NCBI GenBank assembly: GCA_963839645.1
Contig: CAWIVZ010000009.1
Span: 186,001-250,000 of the forward strand
Length of the DNA stretch: 64,000 nucleotides
From: PALSA-911 sp963839645
Lineage (GTDB): Bacteria; Pseudomonadota; Alphaproteobacteria; Acetobacterales; Acetobacteraceae
Direction of reading: 5' to 3'
A program made the translations under genes and the position numbers. The notes below the pieces were generated by a model, which did no database searches, was not told the DNA's origin, and saw only the letters and a list, made by a program, of their open reading frames with translations. Shown here in pieces: positions 44,864-54,085 of the stretch. Every line of letters begins with the position of its first letter. Position 1 is the first letter of the stretch.

Positions 44864-46393
44864 TCAATCGGCGGCGGTGGGAAGATCATCCGGCGCGCAG
44901 CCGGTCGCGCAGCATCGGCCGGGTTGGCGGTTACGGGTGATCTTGCGGTCGGGGTCGGCGAGCACGCCACGGTCGAGCAGGCGCTCCACCAAATCCACCT
45001 TGTCGCCGATCGGGTAATTGCGGAAAATTTCGCGCTTCATCGCCTCGGGGCTGCCGCCGCCGTGCAGGGAGATCATGCTCATCCAGCCGGCGGTGCTGGA
45101 TGCGGTGAGGTCTTCCATCATGCGCGCGACCTCGATGCGCTTGTCGTAGGGGATGTCCGCGCGCCCGCCCAGCACCGCGGCCAGGCTGGCGGCGGTGGCG
45201 GGATTGTGGTCCTCGTCCGGGCCGGGGAGTGCGACCACCAGGCCGCCGCTGACGTAATGCGCGAGGCGGTGCATGTCGTAGATCTGGGTTGCCAGCAGCA
45301 GCTTTCCGACATTGGCGAATACGGTGTCGGGCATCACGGCACCCGACGGGTCCGCCGCGGCATAAACCGATGCAGCGACGCCACATGCGAAAAAGCCCTC
45401 GACGATCTTGATCAGTTCCACCATCGCGTCGCGCATGTGGCCGTGCTGGTCGAAATCGAGGCCGTTGGCCTCGGTCATCAGGGCGCCGGCGCCGATCAGC
45501 AGATCGCCGAAGCCGGCGCGCGCGCCGATGCAGCTATGGCGGTGGTGGGAGGCATAGGTCTGCGCGAGGAAGCCGGCCTGGTCCCACTCGCCGGCCAGGA
45601 ACACCCTCTCGTGCGGCACGAACACGTTCTCGAACAGCACCACGCCGGTGGATTGGCCGTATTTGGCGGAGAACTTGGCCGCCGCCTCGCCGGGGCGGCC
45701 GGCGGGGCGGGAGACGATGGTGATGCCCTCGGCGTCCACCGGCACGGCGCAGCACACAGCGAAGGCGGCGTCCTGCTCGGTCATGGCGCGGCAGGGCATG
45801 ACCAGGAAACCGTGCATGTACGGCGCGCCGGTGACGATCGCCTTGACGCCGGAGATCACGATGCCGTCGGGGCGGTGCTCGACGATATGGACATAGGCAT
45901 CGGCGTTGGCCTGCTGGTGCGGCTTGAGCGAGCGGTCGCCTTTGCCGTCGGTCATGGCCACGCCGAGGGTCAGGTCCTGGTCCTGCACCTGTTCCAGATA
46001 GGCCTGAAAGCGGGCGTGGTAGTCGGTGCCGTGCATCGCATCGGTGCGGTAGGTGCCCTGGTGGATGGCGTTCAGCCCGTCCTGCGTCAGATAGCGTTGG
46101 GCGCAGCCGGATTCCTGGCAGAGCAGGCGGATCGCCTCCAGCTTGTTCAGCAGGTCGCGGTCGTTGCGGTTGATATGCAACATCCGGTTGACCTCGCGGC
46201 CGGTGGATTGCTCGGTGGCGATCATCAGCGGCCGCAGTTCCCGCCGCTGCGCGAAATCATAGGTCACGCCGACGGCGGCGATGCCCGGCGCCAGGCTCGG
46301 TTCATCGGCGACGCTTTCCACCGCCCGGCCGTTCACGAACACCCGGGGCCTGTAGGCCCGGAGCGAGTCGCGAAAGCCGGCGGCGGAATACAT
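44864..46393 (-). CDS. 4-hydroxybutyryl-CoA dehydratase / 4-hydroxyphenylacetate 3-hydroxylase superfamily protein
   Basis: This 509-residue protein has the flavin-fold N- and C-terminal domains of the HpaB/AbfD family, and its C-terminal text (ISLHGGGSPEAMKREIF, then a dimer helix) is most like dehydratases and vinylacetyl-CoA isomerases. In the Clostridium dehydratase the [4Fe-4S] ligands are Cys99, Cys103, His292 and Cys299. Here Cys92 and Cys97 are spaced by four residues, His284 is present, and the place of the last Cys is Ala291, with a Cys at 288. So the cluster may be altered or absent. The ATG at 46393 overlaps the stop of the MBL gene (TGATG). Confidence 0.82.
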   Translation of the reverse strand: MYSAAGFRDSLRAYRPRVFVNGRAVESVADEPSLAPGIAAVGVTYDFAQRRELRPLMIATEQSTGREVNRMLHINRNDRDLLNKLEAIRLLCQESGCAQRYLTQDGLNAIHQGTYRTDAMHGTDYHARFQAYLEQVQDQDLTLGVAMTDGKGDRSLKPHQQANADAYVHIVEHRPDGIVISGVKAIVTGAPYMHGFLVMPCRAMTEQDAAFAVCCAVPVDAEGITIVSRPAGRPGEAAAKFSAKYGQSTGVVLFENVFVPHERVFLAGEWDQAGFLAQTYASHHRHSCIGARAGFGDLLIGAGALMTEANGLDFDQHGHMRDAMVELIKIVEGFFACGVAASVYAAADPSGAVMPDTVFANVGKLLLATQIYDMHRLAHYVSGGLVVALPGPDEDHNPATAASLAAVLGGRADIPYDKRIEVARMMEDLTASSTAGWMSMISLHGGGSPEAMKREIFRNYPIGDKVDLVERLLDRGVLADPDRKITRNRQPGRCCATGCAPDDLPTAAD

Positions 46394-47224
46394 CAGGCGG
46401 CCCGCCAAAGTTCGCCGTCGCGCACGGCCTTGCCCTCGGATTCCAGCTTCAGCATGTGGGCCAGGACGTTGCGTTCGGCGGCGCGGCGCAGGCGCGGATC
46501 GACCTGGGAGTACAGGGCGTTCATCAGCGTATGGGTGTCGAAACTGCCCTTGGCGAGTTCGGCCAGCAGCGCGTTCTCACGCGCCTCACGATGGTGCAGC
46601 AGGTCGCGCACGAGGTCGCGGGGATAGGGTAGTTTCGGGCCATGGCCGGGCAGGAAGATCTCGTCGTCGCGATCGAGCAGCAGCTTCAGGCTGTCGAAAT
46701 ACTGGGCCATGTCGCCGAAGGGCGGGCTGACGATGGAACTCGACCAGGACATGACGTGATCGGCGGAGAACAGCACCTTGGTGCCGTCCTTGGCGGTCAT
46801 CGCCAGGCAGATATGGTCGGCGGCGTGGCCGGGGGTGTGGATGCGCGGTCATGCCGGCGATGATCTCGCCGTCATCGAGCTGGATGTCGGGGGTGAACGC
46901 TGGCTCGGCGCTGTCCTTGTAACCGGCGGTGGGCGCGCCGGTGGCGGCCTTCAGCGCCGGCACCGCGCCGATATGGTCGTGGTGGGTGTGGCTGACCAGG
47001 ATCAGCTTCAGCCTGCCGTCGACGGCGTTCAGGATGTCCTGCACATGTGCGGCGCTGTCGGGGCCGGGATCGAGCACGGCGAGGCCGCCGGGGGTGTCGA
47101 TCAGGTAGGTGTTGGTGCCGTGATAGGTCATCGGGCCTGGATTGGCCGCGATGATGCGGGCAATGCCGGGCAGGACGGGATGCACGGCGCCACGGGCGGG
47201 TTCGGGTTCGGTCAGGAAGGCCAT
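46393..47224 (-). pseudogene. MBL-fold metallo-hydrolase (glyoxalase II-like), +1 frameshift
   Basis: The protein has the metal site SHTHHDHIG, a further HTPGH motif and the C-terminal FLPGHGP and DLLHHREAREN text of LACTB2-type hydrolases. Frame breaks near 46841-46849; removing one base gives GMTRIHTPGHAADHICLAM continuous with LFSADHVMSWSSSIVS. Corrected length is 276 residues. Start at 47224 is MAFLTEPEPARGAV. It overlaps the dehydratase-like gene by a TGATG junction. Thioesters or lactones are usual substrates. Confidence 0.88.
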
Positions 47225-47312
47225 TGCGGTTCGTTTCCGTTATTGCTTCGGGTGGCAGGTTAGCGCGGCTTTTGCCGGCGGGTCACGCCGGGCAGGGTCA
47301 TGCCAGCCCCGC

Positions 47313-48149
47313 TTATGCCAATTCCGCCTCCGCCGACATGCAGACGGCGCCTTCGTGGTCGCGGGTTTCCAGCAGCAGTTTGCCCGGGCCCTCCCACCCG
47401 ATCACCCGCAGGGCGTTCTGGTGGAACGCCGGGCGGCGGCCGCGGAAGCTGAACTTTTTCAATTTGGCACCGGGACGGTGGCGGCGGACCAGATCCGCGA
47501 GCCAGGTGGCCTGCAGTGGGCCGTGCACGATCAGGCCCGGATAGCCTTCCTCGTTGGTCACGTAGTCCAGATCGTAGTGGATGCGGTGGCCGTTGGCAGT
47601 CAGGGCGGAATAGCGGAACAGGACCACCGGATTGGGCTGCTCGGTATGGCCGAAATGCCCGGCGGGCGGCGGTGGGGCGGGCTCGGCGGCCTTCACCGCC
47701 GCACCCTCGGTGCCGCGGTAGACGATGTCGTGCTCCTCCTCGATGGCAAGGCCGGCGGGGCCGGAGATGCGGTGGCGCACGGTGACGAACACCAGGCGGC
47801 CGGAACCGCCGGATTTCTCGTCCACCTTCAGGATCTCGCTGACCTTGGTGACAGGGTCGCCGGCGTGCAGGTCCGCCACGAACCGAACGCGCCCGCCGGC
47901 CCACATGCGGCGCGGCAGGTCGTGCACCGGCGGCAGGAAGCCGCCGCGCCTGGGATGGCCGTCCGGACCGAGGCCGTGCGCGGGGACCCATTCCTGGAAC
48001 AGCATCCAGTGTGCCAGCGGCGGCAGCACCCCGTTCGGGGCGAATTCGTCCTGCGGGATGTCCAGCGTGGCGGCCAGGCCGCGGATCAGCAGCGGCCAGA
48101 CCGTGTCGGTGTGGGTTTCGGTCTTGCCGACGAATTCTGCGTAGCTCAT
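47313..48149 (-). CDS. FAS1-like / mesaconyl-C4-CoA hydratase-like dehydratase
   Basis: This 278-residue double-hotdog enzyme has LPPLAHWMLFQEWVP, the linker PRRMWAGGRV, VLFRYSALTANGHRIHYD (the conserved C-terminal hotdog motif) and VHGPLQATWLADL. These are shared with mesaconyl-C4-CoA hydratase, itaconyl-CoA hydratase and HTD2 proteins, which hydrate enoyl thioesters. Its start overlaps the stop of the upstream glycosyltransferase-like gene by 4 nt. Downstream are the MBL and dehydratase-like genes. C4 dicarboxylyl-CoA chemistry is plausible, not proven. Confidence 0.87.
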   Translation of the reverse strand: MSYAEFVGKTETHTDTVWPLLIRGLAATLDIPQDEFAPNGVLPPLAHWMLFQEWVPAHGLGPDGHPRRGGFLPPVHDLPRRMWAGGRVRFVADLHAGDPVTKVSEILKVDEKSGGSGRLVFVTVRHRISGPAGLAIEEEHDIVYRGTEGAAVKAAEPAPPPPAGHFGHTEQPNPVVLFRYSALTANGHRIHYDLDYVTNEEGYPGLIVHGPLQATWLADLVRRHRPGAKLKKFSFRGRRPAFHQNALRVIGWEGPGKLLLETRDHEGAVCMSAEAELA

Positions 48150-49726
48150 TTCGGGCCATCCTTAAGGGTGTACACACGGTAGCGCTGCCAGCGTCCGGCA
48201 AGACGGTAGTGCTGCCAGGTTGCCGCGAAGACCGGGTTGCGGGAAAAATAGGCGATAAAATCGAATTCCGCACCACACCAGGGGATGCCGGGGCTGTCAT
48301 CCACCAATACGGCAGTTGGCGGATGGGCGGCGAAGTCCTCGGCGACGACGCGCCAGACCAGGGCCTCGGCCGGTCCCATCTCGGCCGGATCGCGGTAGCG
48401 GCGGCCGTCGGGCAGGCAGGCCTGGTAGGAGCCTTGCAGCGGCCAGAGATCGGTGAAGCGGGAGGTCGAGATGATGCCGGCATCGTTCAGCGCGGGGAAG
48501 ATCGGATAGACCCCGGGGGAGAGGATCAGCGCCGTGCCGCCGCCGGCCTCCTTCGCCAGCAGGCGGGTCAGGCCGCCGGCCTCGCTGTCGGGGTAGTAGA
48601 GTTGCTTCCATGGCGCTTCGCCGTTGGAGATGACGTACAGCGCGAACAGGCCGGCCAGGGCGCAGGTGATCTTTTGCGCGCCCGGGGCGTGGCCGGCGGC
48701 GCCGAGGCGATCCAGCCAGCGGCTGGCGAGCAGGGCGGCCAGGGCGCAGGCGAAAAACTCGATGGGGACGATGTGGTACGACCAGCCCTTGTGCTGGGCG
48801 AGCGCGGCGGCCAGGGCGGCGAGGCCGGCGAGGCCGAACAGGCGGGGCAAGGCGCCGCCCGGCCGGGTGAAGGCGGTGGCGGGGCGGAAGAACGCCAGGA
48901 ACAGCAGCGGCAGCAGCAGCGCGTTGGCGGTGGCGAGGCGGGGCAGGATCAGCAACTGCCAGAGCGTGAAGCCGCCGATGCCGAGATAGGTTTCCCGCAC
49001 CAGCGGCAGGACATTGGTGACATAGGCGGGAAAGGCGACCGCGATCAGGGCCAGATACAGCGCCCAGACAAGAACCAGGATCCAGGGCTCGGGGCTGCGC
49101 AGCCACAGGCCGATCGCGCCGCCGATGCCTGGCCGGCGCCGGTAGGCGGCGACAAGAACCGCGAGTTCCGTCAGCACCGGCAGGGCCAGGAAATGTGGCT
49201 TCAGCGCGAAGCCGAGTGCGGCGATCAAGGCGATGGCGATGCGGCCGCGCGGAACCTGGCCGGCGCAGCGGCGGTTGGCGGCGAGCAGATAGGGCAAGGC
49301 GGCCAGCGCCATCAGGTGCTCGCGCTGGCCGAAATCGTAGCCGGCGGCGAGCAGGAACAGCAGCGGCAGCGTGTCCAGAAAGGCCCGCTCGATCTCGCCT
49401 TCCGCGCCCCGGTCGCGTGCGATCCAGGCCAGGCGCCAGCACAGCAGGCCGTAGCCGAGAAGGCAGAGGCGTAGGGCGGTGATGGCACCGATCGGCGTGT
49501 GCGCGGCGATGGCGGCGGGCAGCAGGTTGAGGAGGAAGATCAGCGGCGGATTGACGTCGATCAGGCGGGTGTAGAGCCCCTCCCCGGCCAGCCAGCGCTG
49601 GCTGAACTGCAGCACCGCGGCGACGTCGTGGTTCAGCGGCGGGGACAGCACCACCGGCAGGAACAGCAGGGCCGGCAGGTAGGCCCACAGCCGGGATTGC
49701 GGCACGAGAGGGTCGGACGAGCGCAT
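48146..49726 (-). CDS. GT-C/GT39-like integral membrane glycosyltransferase candidate
   Basis: The 526-residue protein has about ten to twelve hydrophobic segments and an early periplasmic loop LTRLIDVNPPLIFLLN that contains the Asp typical of polyprenyl-phosphate-sugar-dependent GT-C enzymes. Motif YDFGQREHLMALAALPYL follows. The C-terminal part is soluble. It is too divergent to name ArnT. It overlaps the hydratase gene (48146-48149) but is divergent from the methyltransferase-GT2-SMR set, which would supply its lipid-linked sugar. Confidence 0.75.
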   Translation of the reverse strand: MRSSDPLVPQSRLWAYLPALLFLPVVLSPPLNHDVAAVLQFSQRWLAGEGLYTRLIDVNPPLIFLLNLLPAAIAAHTPIGAITALRLCLLGYGLLCWRLAWIARDRGAEGEIERAFLDTLPLLFLLAAGYDFGQREHLMALAALPYLLAANRRCAGQVPRGRIAIALIAALGFALKPHFLALPVLTELAVLVAAYRRRPGIGGAIGLWLRSPEPWILVLVWALYLALIAVAFPAYVTNVLPLVRETYLGIGGFTLWQLLILPRLATANALLLPLLFLAFFRPATAFTRPGGALPRLFGLAGLAALAAALAQHKGWSYHIVPIEFFACALAALLASRWLDRLGAAGHAPGAQKITCALAGLFALYVISNGEAPWKQLYYPDSEAGGLTRLLAKEAGGGTALILSPGVYPIFPALNDAGIISTSRFTDLWPLQGSYQACLPDGRRYRDPAEMGPAEALVWRVVAEDFAAHPPTAVLVDDSPGIPWCGAEFDFIAYFSRNPVFAATWQHYRLAGRWQRYRVYTLKDGPK

Positions 49727-49832
49727 CGGGCTCCATGGCCGGGTTGACGCGCGCCTGCATGCCCTGGCCAGGGCCGGGCCGCAAGCAGGCGCGGGTTTGC
49801 GGGTCGCGGGGGTAATCGTCCATAGAGCGGCG

Positions 49833-50543
49833 ATGGAGCCGGTTGAATACGCGCTGATGGACGAGGCCGAGGCGCGCATGTGGTGGTACCGCGCCCTGCA
49901 TGCGCGGCTGCTGCGGGCGCTGGAGGGGATTTCCGGGCCGGTGCTGGATGCCGGCTGCGGCACCGGCGGCTTGCTGGCGGTGCTGGCGCGGCGCCGGCCG
50001 GACCTGACGCTGTTCGGCGTGGAGTGGGCGGCGATGGCGGCATCGCGGGCGGCGGCGAAGTCCGGCGCGCTGGTGGCGCGCGGCAGCGTCAATGCCCTGC
50101 CCTTCGCCGATGCCAGTTTCGCCGCCGTGGTGAGCGCGGACGTGCTGTGCCACGCGGCGGTGCGGCCGGAGGCGGCTCTGGCCGAACTGCGCCGAGTGCT
50201 GCGGCCAGGCGGACGGCTGGTGGTGAACATGCCGGCCTTCGCCTGGCTGATGTCGGAGCATGACCGCCAGGTCCATAACGCGCGGCGGGTGAATGCCGGG
50301 GAATTGCGGGCGATGCTGGCGCGGGCCGGGTTCGGCAAGGTCCGTGCCCACTACTGGAACGGGCTGCTGCTGCCGTTGATGGTGGCTCGGCGCAAGCTAC
50401 CGTCGCGGAGCGCGCACTCCGATGTTGCCCCGTTTTCGCCATGGCTGGATGCCACATTGTACGCCATGACAGAGATCGAGCTCCGTCTGCCTTTCCGCCT
50501 GCCTGCGGGAGGTTCGGTTCTCGCCACCGCAATTCGGCTATAA
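49833..50543 (+). CDS. Class I SAM-dependent methyltransferase
   Basis: The 236-residue protein has the SAM motif VLDAGCGTGG, an acidic second motif GVEWAAMA and AALAELRRVLRPGGRLVVNMP, the usual motif III region of small-molecule methyltransferases. I prefer the ATG at 49833 (MEPVEYALMDEAEA) over 49797; its ribosome site is weak. The protein lies 7 bp before the GT2 gene and likely acts on the same sugar or lipid product. Confidence 0.88.
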   Translation: MEPVEYALMDEAEARMWWYRALHARLLRALEGISGPVLDAGCGTGGLLAVLARRRPDLTLFGVEWAAMAASRAAAKSGALVARGSVNALPFADASFAAVVSADVLCHAAVRPEAALAELRRVLRPGGRLVVNMPAFAWLMSEHDRQVHNARRVNAGELRAMLARAGFGKVRAHYWNGLLLPLMVARRKLPSRSAHSDVAPFSPWLDATLYAMTEIELRLPFRLPAGGSVLATAIRL

Positions 50544-50550
50544 GGCCCCG

Positions 50551-51570
50551 ATGAAGACGATCAACCCCAGGCTCCCCGAAGACCTCTCCAACCGCTCCGT
50601 CGCCGCCGGAGCGGGCGGAGTGGGGCTGTCGATCGTCGTGCCGGTGTATCGCGGCGCCAATTCCGTCGGGCGGCTGGTGGCGGCGCTGTCCGAACTTCAC
50701 CCGGCAGGCGGCATCGAGGTCGTGCTGGTGAACGACGGCAGCCCGGACAATTCCGGCGACGTGTGCCGCGAACTGGTGCTGAGCGCGTCGGTCCCGCTGG
50801 TCTATGTCGAGCATTCCCGCAATTACGGCGAGCACAACGCGGTGATGACCGGGCTGCGCCATGCTCGCGGCGATTACGTGATCACCATGGACGACGACCT
50901 GCAGAACCCGCCGGAGGAGGTGGTGAAGCTCTATGACCACGCCCGGCTGGGCGGCTGGGACGTCGTGTACACGCGCTATGCCGAAAAGAAGCACGCCGGC
51001 TGGCGCAATCTGGGCAGCCGCTTCGCCAACAAGGTGGCGGACTGGCTGCTGGACAAGCCGAAGGGCCTGTATCTGTCTTCCTTCCGCTGCATGTCGGCGC
51101 TCGTGGTGCAGGCCGTGACCCAGTACGGCGGCCCTTATCCGTACGTGGACGGACTAATCATGCAGGTGACGCAGAGGATCGACAGCATAGAGGTGCTGCA
51201 TCTGCCACGGGCGGAGGGTCGGTCGAACTACAATCTGCAGCGGCTCGTGCGGCTGTGGCTCAATCTGGCGACCAGCTTCTCACTGGCGCCGCTGCGGTTC
51301 GCCACCTTCGCCGGCGCGACGATGGCCCTGCTCGGCGCTGTCGGCGCGGTCAGCGTGATCGCGGAGGCGCTGATCACCCGAGGGACACCCTCCGGCTGGG
51401 CCTCGACGATGACTGTGCTGCTGCTGGTCGGCGGCGTGCAGTCGATGATCCTGGGCGTACTGGGCGAATATGTCGGGCGCACTTTCCTGTCTGCCAACGG
51501 CAAGCCGCAGGGCACGGTGCGGTTCGTGGAGCGCAATCCGGCCGCCGCCGTGCGGCGGGACGACGCTTGA
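50551..51570 (+). CDS. Glycosyltransferase family 2, polyprenyl-phosphate glycosyltransferase (DPM1/ArnC-like)
   Basis: The 339-residue enzyme has the GT-A opening LSIVVPVYRGANSVG, the metal-binding motif TMDDDLQNPPEEV, and two C-terminal membrane segments typical of ArnC, GtrB and DPM1-like transferases. It should make a polyprenyl-phosphate-linked sugar on the cytosolic face. It overlaps the SMR gene by TTGA at its stop. The sugar is unknown; a DegT aminotransferase and an epimerase 7 kb away could relate. Confidence 0.92.
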   Translation: MKTINPRLPEDLSNRSVAAGAGGVGLSIVVPVYRGANSVGRLVAALSELHPAGGIEVVLVNDGSPDNSGDVCRELVLSASVPLVYVEHSRNYGEHNAVMTGLRHARGDYVITMDDDLQNPPEEVVKLYDHARLGGWDVVYTRYAEKKHAGWRNLGSRFANKVADWLLDKPKGLYLSSFRCMSALVVQAVTQYGGPYPYVDGLIMQVTQRIDSIEVLHLPRAEGRSNYNLQRLVRLWLNLATSFSLAPLRFATFAGATMALLGAVGAVSVIAEALITRGTPSGWASTMTVLLLVGGVQSMILGVLGEYVGRTFLSANGKPQGTVRFVERNPAAAVRRDDA

Positions 51571-51899
51571 GCGTCTATTGGGCGGTGCTGGGGGCCGCGA
51601 TCGTTGTCAGCATGGCCGGGCAGACGTTGCTGAAATCCGGCGCCGGAGCGGCCGATTTCATCGCCCAGTTGCTCGACTGGCACACGATCCTGGGGCTGGC
51701 GCTGTACGGCGGCTCGGCCATGCTCTACATCGTGGCGCTGCGGCGCATCCCGATGTCGGTCGCGCTGCCGTGCACCGCCATTTCCTATGTCGCGGCGGCG
51801 CTGATCGGGCATTTCGCCTTCGCCGAGCCGCTCGGGATGATGCAGTACAGTGCGCTGGGACTGATCTGCGCCGGGGTGATCCTGCTGGCGTTTGCCTGA
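51567..51899 (+). CDS. SMR-family small membrane transporter, ArnE/ArnF-like flippase candidate
   Basis: The 110-residue protein has four hydrophobic helices and the pattern GQTLLKSGAG, LALYGGSAMLYIVALRRIP, MSVALPCTAISY and a final ICAGVILLAFA, as in ArnE/EmrE relatives. The start is a TTG in a TTGA overlap with the GT2 stop; no ATG exists nearby. Its place after a DPM1-like GT2 suggests that it flips the lipid-linked sugar rather than exporting drugs. Confidence 0.82.
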   Translation: MSVYWAVLGAAIVVSMAGQTLLKSGAGAADFIAQLLDWHTILGLALYGGSAMLYIVALRRIPMSVALPCTAISYVAAALIGHFAFAEPLGMMQYSALGLICAGVILLAFA

Positions 51900-51910
51900 C
51901 GCCTCACCCC

Positions 51911-51947
51911 TTAAAGCGTTCACGTGGAGTGAAAGCGCTCTACCTTT
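51911..51947. repeat. Extragenic imperfect palindrome
   Basis: The pattern agcgTTCACgtggaGTGAAagcgct contains inverted TTCAC (51919-51923) and GTGAA (51929-51933) with a short spacer and flanking gcg. It is followed by a U-rich stretch (ccttttgttt), so it could also end transcription of the SMR operon. From memory similar units recur in Acetobacteraceae; that is not tested here. Confidence 0.4.
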
Positions 51948-52010
51948 TGTTTAACGAGCAATTTCATTAGCATAAGATCGCTTCGCGATGCCAGTCAGGC
52001 TGATATGGCT

Positions 52011-52763
52011 CTACCGTTCGCGGCCGAAGGCGGCGAAGGTTTGGCTGCGGGGGGCGAAGGCTCGGTAATGCGCGTCGCCCTGAACGACATCGACATAGCC
52101 CGAGCGTGAAAACGCGGCGAAGCCGCTGTTGAAGGCCGGGATCGAGCGGACTTGGGCGAAACCGTTCATCTGCAGCGGACCCTCCCACACCGCCAGGACC
52201 CGGCGTTGATAGTCCGCGCCCAGTTCCGGGGTTTGCGAATGATAGAAGGCGGTCGCCTGCGGCCAGTTGCTCGTGCGGGCGTACAGGTCGTTCAGGAACT
52301 TCGCGGCGTAGCGCGCGTTGACGCGCGGATCGAATGCCTCGTCCAGGTTCGCGAAGGCATTCGGATGGTGCATGAGGTTGACCTGCAGGCACCCGACATC
52401 GATGGAGGCCACGCCGCGCGCCTGCAGCGCTTTCACGGCTGCGATCGCTTGTGGTTTGGAATCAAAGAAATATCCCTCTCCCTCGGCATTGATCGTCCAC
52501 GGCCACGGGGCACGCCGGCCGGATTGCTTGTCCAGCCGGCCGCTTTCGACAATGGCGATCGCCTCGAGCAGGCGGGCGGGCAGGCGGCCGCCAGCTTCGG
52601 CGGAAACGATGGCCGGGCGGCAGAGCTGGTTGGCGGGGATGGATGGCGCGTTAGCGGCCCGGACCGGCTGGGGGGCGGACGCGGCGTAGGCAATCAGGAG
52701 CACAAGTATCCGGAACCCGATGGCCGGTGCGCCGGCGAGAGGGCGCCGCACAGGTCGTATCAT
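52011..52763 (-). CDS. Lytic transglycosylase (SLT family), exported
   Basis: This 250-residue protein has an N-terminal membrane/signal segment (ILVLLIAYAASA), the catalytic Glu73 in AIVESGR, a WPWTINAEGEGYFF segment and VGCLQVNLMHHPNAF, then the FNDLYARTSNWPQATAFYH text of SLT enzymes. Such enzymes cleave peptidoglycan with formation of 1,6-anhydro sugar. It lies alone, convergent with the SMR operon. A terminal low-conservation tail follows the catalytic domain. Confidence 0.9.
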   Translation of the reverse strand: MIRPVRRPLAGAPAIGFRILVLLIAYAASAPQPVRAANAPSIPANQLCRPAIVSAEAGGRLPARLLEAIAIVESGRLDKQSGRRAPWPWTINAEGEGYFFDSKPQAIAAVKALQARGVASIDVGCLQVNLMHHPNAFANLDEAFDPRVNARYAAKFLNDLYARTSNWPQATAFYHSQTPELGADYQRRVLAVWEGPLQMNGFAQVRSIPAFNSGFAAFSRSGYVDVVQGDAHYRAFAPRSQTFAAFGRER

Positions 52764-52959
52764 GGCTATTTTCCCTACTAGTTATTTATTTAAAATCAGA
52801 TTATTAAAGGCAATTTCTATTGGTTGAACGCATTGCCGGTCCGCGATCTGAGAGCAGAGGGGGTGGTATACCGCACAGCGGGTGGCACCGGCCATCACCA
52901 AAATTGCGACCGCCGCGAAGGTATGTCGTTTCCGATCCGGAATCGACCGAAAAGACAGA

Positions 52960-53181
52960 TCAGTAGAAGAACATGTGCAAGCCGACTGCGAACGCGGTGA
53001 CGACGATCAACGCGAGCAGCACCTGGCCGATGCGCGGCAGCGGCGGCTTTGTCTGATCGCGGCCGGCTGAAGTACGCCAGCCCGCGGACGCGTCCGGCTG
53101 GGCGCTCGCTGGTTCCGACCGGGAAACCGTGAGGCCGATATCGCCACCGAAACCGAACGGCTTCTGAATACGCTCCCTCAT
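52960..53181 (-). CDS. Small tail-anchored membrane protein (73 aa)
   Basis: A hydrophilic N-terminal half (MRERIQKPFGFGGDIGL) is followed by a proline-rich segment and one C-terminal hydrophobic helix (VLLALIVVTAFAVGLHMFF). A GGTGG ribosome-like site precedes the ATG. I do not recognise a family. It could be a small envelope protein. Another reading frame upstream ends in an ATGA overlap with this start, which may be chance. Confidence 0.5.
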   Translation of the reverse strand: MRERIQKPFGFGGDIGLTVSRSEPASAQPDASAGWRTSAGRDQTKPPLPRIGQVLLALIVVTAFAVGLHMFFY

Positions 53182-53769
53182 GACACCACCTTTTGCTGGT
53201 TGCCGGTCTTCCGCCGGGAAGCATGGGCCGGATCGATGACAAAACGCAAACCTTCTTGCAAGGTTTTTGGCGGAAGCTCTTGCATTTGCGGCAACCGCCG
53301 ACCTGCCGGCCTGAGCGGACGATCCGGCGATCGAACAGCATCGGGTCTCGGCAAACGAACCGACCAGGAAAAGATTTTTATTTTCATATGGTTGTCTCGT
53401 TCCGTCCTTCAGCTAAGGATGGCGGTGAAGGCTTGGCGGCCAGTGCCGGTGTGCGGCGGAGATCCGAATTGTCGCACGGCAGTTCATCGAGGGAGGTGAC
53501 CGATTGATCCTGACATGGCTCGGGCCATCGAACCGCGCGCCCACCGGGCCATGCCCGGATGTCGCGCAGGCCGGTTACCATGACGTCGGCGGAAGGGTCA
53601 TGTCCGCCCCGCCGACCGGTTGCAGGAAATCTGACGACGCCGCTGGTTGGAATGGGGCGATGCGCGGTACCGTACGGACACGGAGATCTAATCGGAATTA
53701 CAAGTCAAACACATTATCGTGTTACATTTAGATTTAAAAATCGATGAGACTAGAGTTAATTGGCCGAGC

Positions 53770-53791
53770 ATACCGCTATGCGGGTATTTTT
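53770..53791 (+). terminator. Terminator-like hairpin with U-run
   Basis: The stem ataccgc / gcgggtat (one bulged G) with loop tat is followed by tttt. No gene is recognised upstream on this strand, so it may be a relic or end a small transcript. Confidence 0.35.
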
Positions 53792-53951
53792 GATGGAGAT
53801 TGGTCCCCAACCAGGGTAGGCGTGGTGCTTTTCCAGGTCACAAATTTATATCGTGACATATATCAACCGACGCGATTGCTGACCCTTGAGAAGCCGTCAA
53901 GGCCGGCCTTGTGCCTGCCATCCTCGGCTTCGCCGGCCGCGTGAGAGACTG

Positions 53952-53983
53952 TGGATACCCGGGACAAGCCCGGGCAAGACGGG
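53952..53983. repeat. Extragenic CCCGGG palindrome
   Basis: The core is CCCGGG-acaag-CCCGGG (53958-53974), within tggataCCCGGG...gcaagacggg. This is the kind of unit that recurs in many alphaproteobacterial genomes. It lies in the gene-poor zone. Confidence 0.55.
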
Positions 53984-54085
53984 TCGGTATTTCCACAGGT
54001 TGGCATTATTGGGTCGGAAACCACTGAATACCTGTCCCGCCGCCATGCCCTCAGGCGCAGTTTCCCTTCACAGGTCGCAACAAAG

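Larger units (their letters stand above)
53182..54085. other. Gene-poor stretch, partly AT-rich
   Basis: About 900 bp with no convincing gene. It holds a block of lower GC around 53690-53870, a terminator-like hairpin, and a CCCGGG palindromic unit. No transposase remnant or tRNA-like fold was seen. Small reading frames here have no family features. It may be decayed sequence or long regulatory space. Confidence 0.5.

Noticed and set aside
53178..53387. 69-codon minus-strand ORF whose stop overlaps the 73-aa gene by ATGA
   Set aside because: Basic, low-complexity translation, no family features and no clear ribosome site; the overlap may be chance.
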